Positions 19,993-23,336 of a stretch of DNA of 23,336 nucleotides are shown here, one piece after another. Position 1 is the first letter of the stretch, and each line of letters begins with the position of its first letter. The notes below the pieces were generated by a model. That model had not been told where the DNA came from, searched no databases, and saw only the letters and a program-made list of their open reading frames with translations. This DNA comes from a virus. The position numbers and the translations under genes are program-made. The DNA lies in IMG/VR virus record IMGVR_UViG_3300033153_006046, positions 1-23,336 of that record; one strand, written 5' to 3'.

Positions 19993-20442
19993 TTAAGCTC
20001 CTAATTCCGGGTTATGTTCTGAGAGTTGGATTTCCCATGTCGTGATGCCAAGCACGATGTCGCTACCTAAATCTTCCTCGGCAGCTTCGCCAAGCTCGGA
20101 AGCCCCGGGATGGATCAAGACCAGCCGGGCGACGTCCGGGTCCAGGGCCGGCAGGCTGGTGATCCGGTCCCAATACTTGTGGAAGGTTTCCAGGATGCTG
20201 CCGGCCGTGCCGACAAGTTCCTTGACGTAGACGCTGAGCGTGACTTCGTAGGTCACGAGCGACACGCCGCTGCTGTTGCTCACGCGCTCCACTTCCTCCA
20301 CGGACAGCAGCCCGAACGGCCGCAACGCCGTGCGCGATGCCCGGGCCCCGTGGTGGAGCCCGCCGGTCAGTAACTTAGCCAGCGGCAGCGCGGTGTCGGC
20401 CGTGATCTCCTTCAATGATTTGGCGATGCTGTGGATTTGCAT
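19993..20442 (-). CDS. Tail terminator/completion-like protein
   Basis: The 149-residue protein starts MQIHSIAKSLKEITADT and has a texture like gpU/DUF3168-type tail completion proteins: a helical start, a middle strand pair (SGVSLVTYEVTLSVYVKELVG), a helix (SILETFHKYWDRITSL) and a C-terminal strand ending TTWEIQLSEHNPELG. It is directly after the stop of the 72-aa gene (TGA then ATG) and ahead of the tube candidate, the usual slot. Family membership is inferred from these clues and not confirmed. Confidence 0.45.
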   Translation of the reverse strand: MQIHSIAKSLKEITADTALPLAKLLTGGLHHGARASRTALRPFGLLSVEEVERVSNSSGVSLVTYEVTLSVYVKELVGTAGSILETFHKYWDRITSLPALDPDVARLVLIHPGASELGEAAEEDLGSDIVLGITTWEIQLSEHNPELGA

Positions 20443-20661
20443 TCAGTCCACCGTGACCCTCTTGACGATCTTGTGGACGCCGCGGTCCACGTAGCGAACC
20501 TCCCGATGGGCCTCCCAGTCGTGAACGATGTGCGGGACCATCCGCAGGATCGCTTGCACGGTGTCCTCTATGATGATCGGCAGCGCCGCCGCGTCAGTCA
20601 GCTTGTGCTCTGACCAGATTGCCATGGCGAGGACCTTCGCTGCTTGTTCGATGTTGGGCAT
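20443..20661 (-). CDS. 72-aa protein of unknown function in connector module
   Basis: Start is at ATG 20661, two bases after the preceding stop; the open frame reaches 20688 but the extra codons fall inside the neighbour. Residues 1 to 40 form a helix (MPNIEQAAKVLAMAIWSEHK), 30 to 60 another (IIIEDTVQAILRMVPHIVHDW), followed by a beta-like end (VRYVDRGVHKIVKRVTV). Its size and place between joining and terminator candidates fit a small head-tail connector. No family recognised. Confidence 0.5.
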   Translation of the reverse strand: MPNIEQAAKVLAMAIWSEHKLTDAAALPIIIEDTVQAILRMVPHIVHDWEAHREVRYVDRGVHKIVKRVTVD

Positions 20662-20663
20662 GG

Positions 20664-21314
20664 TTACGCTCTGGGTCTGAGTTCGCAAACGATGACGGAC
20701 AGTTCATCGATCTGCACGCGGTTGCGGTAGGAAACGATCTGATAGATTTTCAAGTCTTGATCCTTGAGCACGTCCCCGCTGTTGACCTGGCCGACGTCCT
20801 CGGCTACGTACACGTCGTAGATCTCCACGAACTCCCGTTGCCCGGCGTACTCCTCAATCCCCGACGGCCGCAGTTGTATCTTGGCAGCGATGCCGGTGAA
20901 CCATCCGGCCGGCGTGGTGTGGGCCCGGACCTGCGACCCCCAAGCGTCGACCGTGTCCACGGCCGGGTAGAGCGTGACCTGGTCTTGCAGCGTCACGTCG
21001 TCCGTGATGCTGGCAACGCGAGTCCGCAGCCGCCAGCAATCGTTGAGGCTGGGGTTGGTCACGTCCTGAATCACCCACGCCACGCCGGGCCCATCGGTAA
21101 TCACGTCGCCGATCTGCGGGTCAATGTCCAGGGGTGTCTGGATTCCGATGTGCCAGTTGGTCTCGCGGTGAAGGTAGCCGCCCTCCGCCGAGTCGCCTTC
21201 TACGATGTGGTCCCGCAGGCGGTAGGCGTCCAGGATCGCAGGGACGAAGCCGGAGAGGGCAACCGTCTCCAGGTTGTCAAGTAACGCTTGGTCTGCGGAA
21301 AGGTCGATAGCCAT
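20664..21314 (-). CDS. Head-tail joining candidate with duplicated beta unit
   Basis: The 216-residue protein starts MAIDLSADQALLDNLETVAL. Two similar segments, about 71 to 100 (IGDVITDGPGVAWVIQDV) and 180 to 213 (SGDVLKDQDLKIYQIVSY), share the GDV-(I/L)-x-D start, then an aromatic strand and RLR or ELR. This pattern resembles phage head-closure/joining proteins. It follows the beta-helix gene by two bases and precedes the small connector gene. The role is inferred from neighbours. Confidence 0.4.
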   Translation of the reverse strand: MAIDLSADQALLDNLETVALSGFVPAILDAYRLRDHIVEGDSAEGGYLHRETNWHIGIQTPLDIDPQIGDVITDGPGVAWVIQDVTNPSLNDCWRLRTRVASITDDVTLQDQVTLYPAVDTVDAWGSQVRAHTTPAGWFTGIAAKIQLRPSGIEEYAGQREFVEIYDVYVAEDVGQVNSGDVLKDQDLKIYQIVSYRNRVQIDELSVIVCELRPRA

Positions 21315-21316
21315 GG

Positions 21317-22525
21317 TCAGTCAGTCACAAAGTCGAACACGGTCCGCTGTGGAACCGATGTGATGGTCTTCGCCGGGATCACCCGCTCGGTCGCGATTCG
21401 GACCTGCACGGCTCCCCTGTCGAACCGGCAGCCGTTCGGGTAGGCACCGCCGCGGGTGTCGCCGGCGGACAAGACGCCCTTGAAATAGTTGAACCTGTTG
21501 GCCCAGGTCAGCGCCCCATCTTTCAGGAAGGGGCTGTCGGCCATGTCCAGGTCGTTGTCGGCTTCGTAGTTGATGTCGCCCCGGTTGCGTTCGTCGTTCC
21601 CATCGTTGTCGTGGAACCCGTTATTTGCGTAGAGGTGGACGTGCTCGGTGAGGTTTCCAAAGTCGATCCCGCTACCCCCGACACCCGAGAATCCTTCAAT
21701 CAAGTTGTCGAGGATCGAACAGGAAGCGTGGCCGGGTGCGTCAAAGTAGATGCCCGCAGCCGTGCCGACGTTGGTGTGGAGGATCGAATTTCCAACAATC
21801 CGTTGCAAGTCTTGGCTGACGCGAATTCCCCAGGACGCCGCGCCGTCCAAGACTATGATATTCCTGGCCGCATTAGCGCCGGCGCCAGCCAAGAATATCC
21901 CACCGCCGGCCCCGGCGTTGCGGATCATGTTCCCGTAACACCATGACGATCCGCCGAGCTGGCCGACGTAAGTTGCGCCGCCACCTTCCAGGTAGTTTCC
22001 GGAAACACTGCCGTAAGTTCCAACCAGAAACGCTTCTTGGTTCGTGGTCGTATCCAGGATACAGTTGATGATTGACGAACGATTTCGCAGGTAGAGAATC
22101 TCGTTAGCGCCCGTGTTGTGGCAGTGCATATCGATGAAGTGGATGTAATCCTTCACCACCACGTTGGAATCCATCACGGAGAACCCGAGGTTGTCCCCGT
22201 CAAGCCCGCCGATGCCACGGTCGCCCACGGCCTCATAGTACCCGCGGAAGATCAAGGGGGCGTCAGCGGTAGGCGCGCCGTAGGCGACAAGGTTGAGGGT
22301 CGCCCCCAGCACGTCGTCGGTCGTTGTCACGACGCCGGGGATTTGATCCGACTTGATGTTGACCTGGTCGCCGTTGGCGGCGTCACGGGCGAGAATACCC
22401 GTAGTGAGCGCATACTGGACGGTCAACCACGGGCGGGCCGGGTCCGTTCCCCGGGCAGGCGGCCCAACGTCAAGATCGTCGGTGCCATTCAGCGGATCGA
22501 CAAAGTAGTCTGTGGGTGCGGCCAT
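21317..22525 (-). CDS. Right-handed parallel beta-helix protein
   Basis: The 402-residue protein opens with YFVDPLNGTDDLDVG and later RPWLTVQYAL, the usual start of a beta-helix repeat protein. The middle (about 150 to 320) holds beta-helix coils marked by N-x-x-(I/L) turns: SSIINCILDTT, SGNYLEGGGATY, GNMIRNAGAGGGI, RNIIVLDGAASWGIRV, VGNSILHTNVGTAAGI, LDNLIEGFSGVGGSGI. The C-terminus ends AYPNGCRFDRGAVQ before a terminal beta domain. Such proteins are often tailspikes or host-glycan depolymerases, but no catalytic triad of a lyase is recognisable. Here it lies among connector genes, so it may be a virion surface spike or decoration. Confidence 0.7.
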   Translation of the reverse strand: MAAPTDYFVDPLNGTDDLDVGPPARGTDPARPWLTVQYALTTGILARDAANGDQVNIKSDQIPGVVTTTDDVLGATLNLVAYGAPTADAPLIFRGYYEAVGDRGIGGLDGDNLGFSVMDSNVVVKDYIHFIDMHCHNTGANEILYLRNRSSIINCILDTTTNQEAFLVGTYGSVSGNYLEGGGATYVGQLGGSSWCYGNMIRNAGAGGGIFLAGAGANAARNIIVLDGAASWGIRVSQDLQRIVGNSILHTNVGTAAGIYFDAPGHASCSILDNLIEGFSGVGGSGIDFGNLTEHVHLYANNGFHDNDGNDERNRGDINYEADNDLDMADSPFLKDGALTWANRFNYFKGVLSAGDTRGGAYPNGCRFDRGAVQVRIATERVIPAKTITSVPQRTVFDFVTD

Positions 22526-22528
22526 CGG

Positions 22529-23146
22529 TCAATGTCCGTAGTGTGCGTCGATGTGTTCGTGCCAGTTGAGCACGATGTTGTGAACCGTGTCGTTCACCGT
22601 CGAACTCGTGAGGATGACGACGTACTCGGTCTCCGGCAGCAACAGGAAACCGCGTTGGGAGCGGACGACGCCGTTCATCATAGAACCAAACGGCGGCCCG
22701 GCCCCGACCGCAAGGGTCTCGTGGTGGAGGATGTTGCCCGTACCAATCGCCAGATCAGCAGCGTTGGCTTGCGCGACGGTGTAGGTGTTGACGCTGTTGC
22801 CATTGCCATTGCCAACGTCATTATCGCGAATGGCAGAGGCCCCGCCGCTTCGCTCTCGATTGAGCGGTATTGCAGCAAGCCCCCCGCCGAGCACGATCGT
22901 CGGGTCTTCGCGAATCTCCAGCACGCTCTCGTCGTCTGCCCAAGCGTCCACGGTCAAGTGAATCCTCGCCACCGCGGCGGCCGGGGTGAGAAAGCCGATC
23001 GCCGTCTCCTCCCCGATGTTCGTCGGCAACGGGGCCACACTCTCGTATTGCACTGTGAATGCGTGACCGTCAAACAACTCGGTCAACTCGTGGTCGACCA
23101 TCATCGCGGCGCCGGTGTGCCTGTTGATTGGTATCGGTGGTGCCAT
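22529..23146 (-). CDS. Virion beta-sandwich protein
   Basis: The 205-residue protein has an Asn-rich loop (DNDVGNGNGNSVN), a strand-turn layout (ARIHLTVDAWADDESVLEIRE), and an end with YVVILTSSTVNDTVHNIVLNWHEH; the VLNWHEH ending resembles tail-adjacent phage structural proteins that end in L-x-W-Y-E. Start has GGAGAG upstream. It precedes the beta-helix gene by three bases. No enzyme motif. Role in the virion is inferred. Confidence 0.5.
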   Translation of the reverse strand: MAPPIPINRHTGAAMMVDHELTELFDGHAFTVQYESVAPLPTNIGEETAIGFLTPAAAVARIHLTVDAWADDESVLEIREDPTIVLGGGLAAIPLNRERSGGASAIRDNDVGNGNGNSVNTYTVAQANAADLAIGTGNILHHETLAVGAGPPFGSMMNGVVRSQRGFLLLPETEYVVILTSSTVNDTVHNIVLNWHEHIDAHYGH

Positions 23147-23155
23147 GATTCTCTC

Positions 23156-23336
23156 CTATCCGTAAGCGATGGTCTGAATTTCAACGCCCCCGCCCTCTTG
23201 GATTATCAGCAGCCGAAGCTGTTTGATTTCCTCCAAGAGGGCCTTGCGGTGGCCGTCGTGGTCCATCGATCGGCCCTCGACGCTGTAGGTCGGGCCAACC
23301 TTGGCCGCCCGGTACTCGGTAATCTTTTCGTCAAGC
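23156..23336 (-). CDS. gpW-like small head-tail joining protein, cut by window edge
   Basis: The visible 59 codons lack a start and end at TAG 23156. The sequence contains KITEYRAAKVGPTYSVEGRS and then a helix (RKALLEEIKQLRLLIIQ) with a short tail. The helix - YS-x-x-GRS - helix pattern is typical of small phage joining proteins such as gpW-related families. The first helix is incomplete. It precedes the beta-sandwich gene by nine bases. Confidence 0.5.
   Translation of the reverse strand, partial: LDEKITEYRAAKVGPTYSVEGRSMDHDGHRKALLEEIKQLRLLIIQEGGGVEIQTIAYG

Overview
The window looks like part of the genome of a tailed double-stranded DNA bacteriophage (Caudoviricetes) or a prophage. It is GC-rich, and every gene I can support lies on the minus strand. 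Gaps are tiny and many stop and start codons overlap (ATGA, TGATG, TAATG, GTGA), so the genes read from high to low coordinates as one or two long operons. No tRNA, rRNA, CRISPR array, insertion sequence, integrase or repressor is visible, so lytic and temperate lifestyles cannot be told apart. The host is not identifiable. Proline-rich PPPLP motifs in unrelated proteins, a secreted small protein and a papain-type peptidase would fit a planctomycete-like host, but that is a weak guess.

Right part (23336 to about 14070, read leftward): virion and connector genes. They are a truncated small gpW-like joining protein, a beta-rich virion protein, a right-handed parallel beta-helix protein, a head-tail joining candidate, a 72-aa protein, a tail-terminator-like protein, a tail-tube candidate with two inserted repeats, two mutually similar virion proteins (174 and 213 aa), a PPPLP/Ala-rich protein that may be a very short tape measure, two large virion proteins, a KTSC-domain protein and a 56-aa membrane peptide.

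Middle (14072 to 12173): small and large terminase subunits with an unusually long overlap. Next comes a 362-base non-coding region (12172 to 11811) packed with inverted and direct repeats, the most obvious control region or origin in the window. It is followed by the recombination and replication module: a 69-aa protein, a YqaJ exonuclease, a RecT annealase, a DnaD/O-like replication initiator carrying a GGGAA-repeat tract, small proteins, a Zn-binding helicase-loader-like protein and a PD-(D/E)XK endonuclease.

Left part (7169 to 1): small accessory genes, a secreted protein, a Cys-rich mini-protein with a second copy 2.3 kb away, a papain-like cysteine peptidase, then the head module: portal, a 52-aa membrane peptide, prohead protease/scaffold, a decoration-like protein, an HK97-fold major capsid protein and a truncated membrane peptide at the left edge.

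The gene order is unusual. Terminase and portal/capsid, normally neighbours, are separated by the whole recombination-replication block. The repeat-rich region before the YqaJ-RecT operon, the repeat tract inside the initiator gene, the paralogous mini-zinc proteins, the duplicated virion proteins and the papain-like peptidase are the points most worth a second look.
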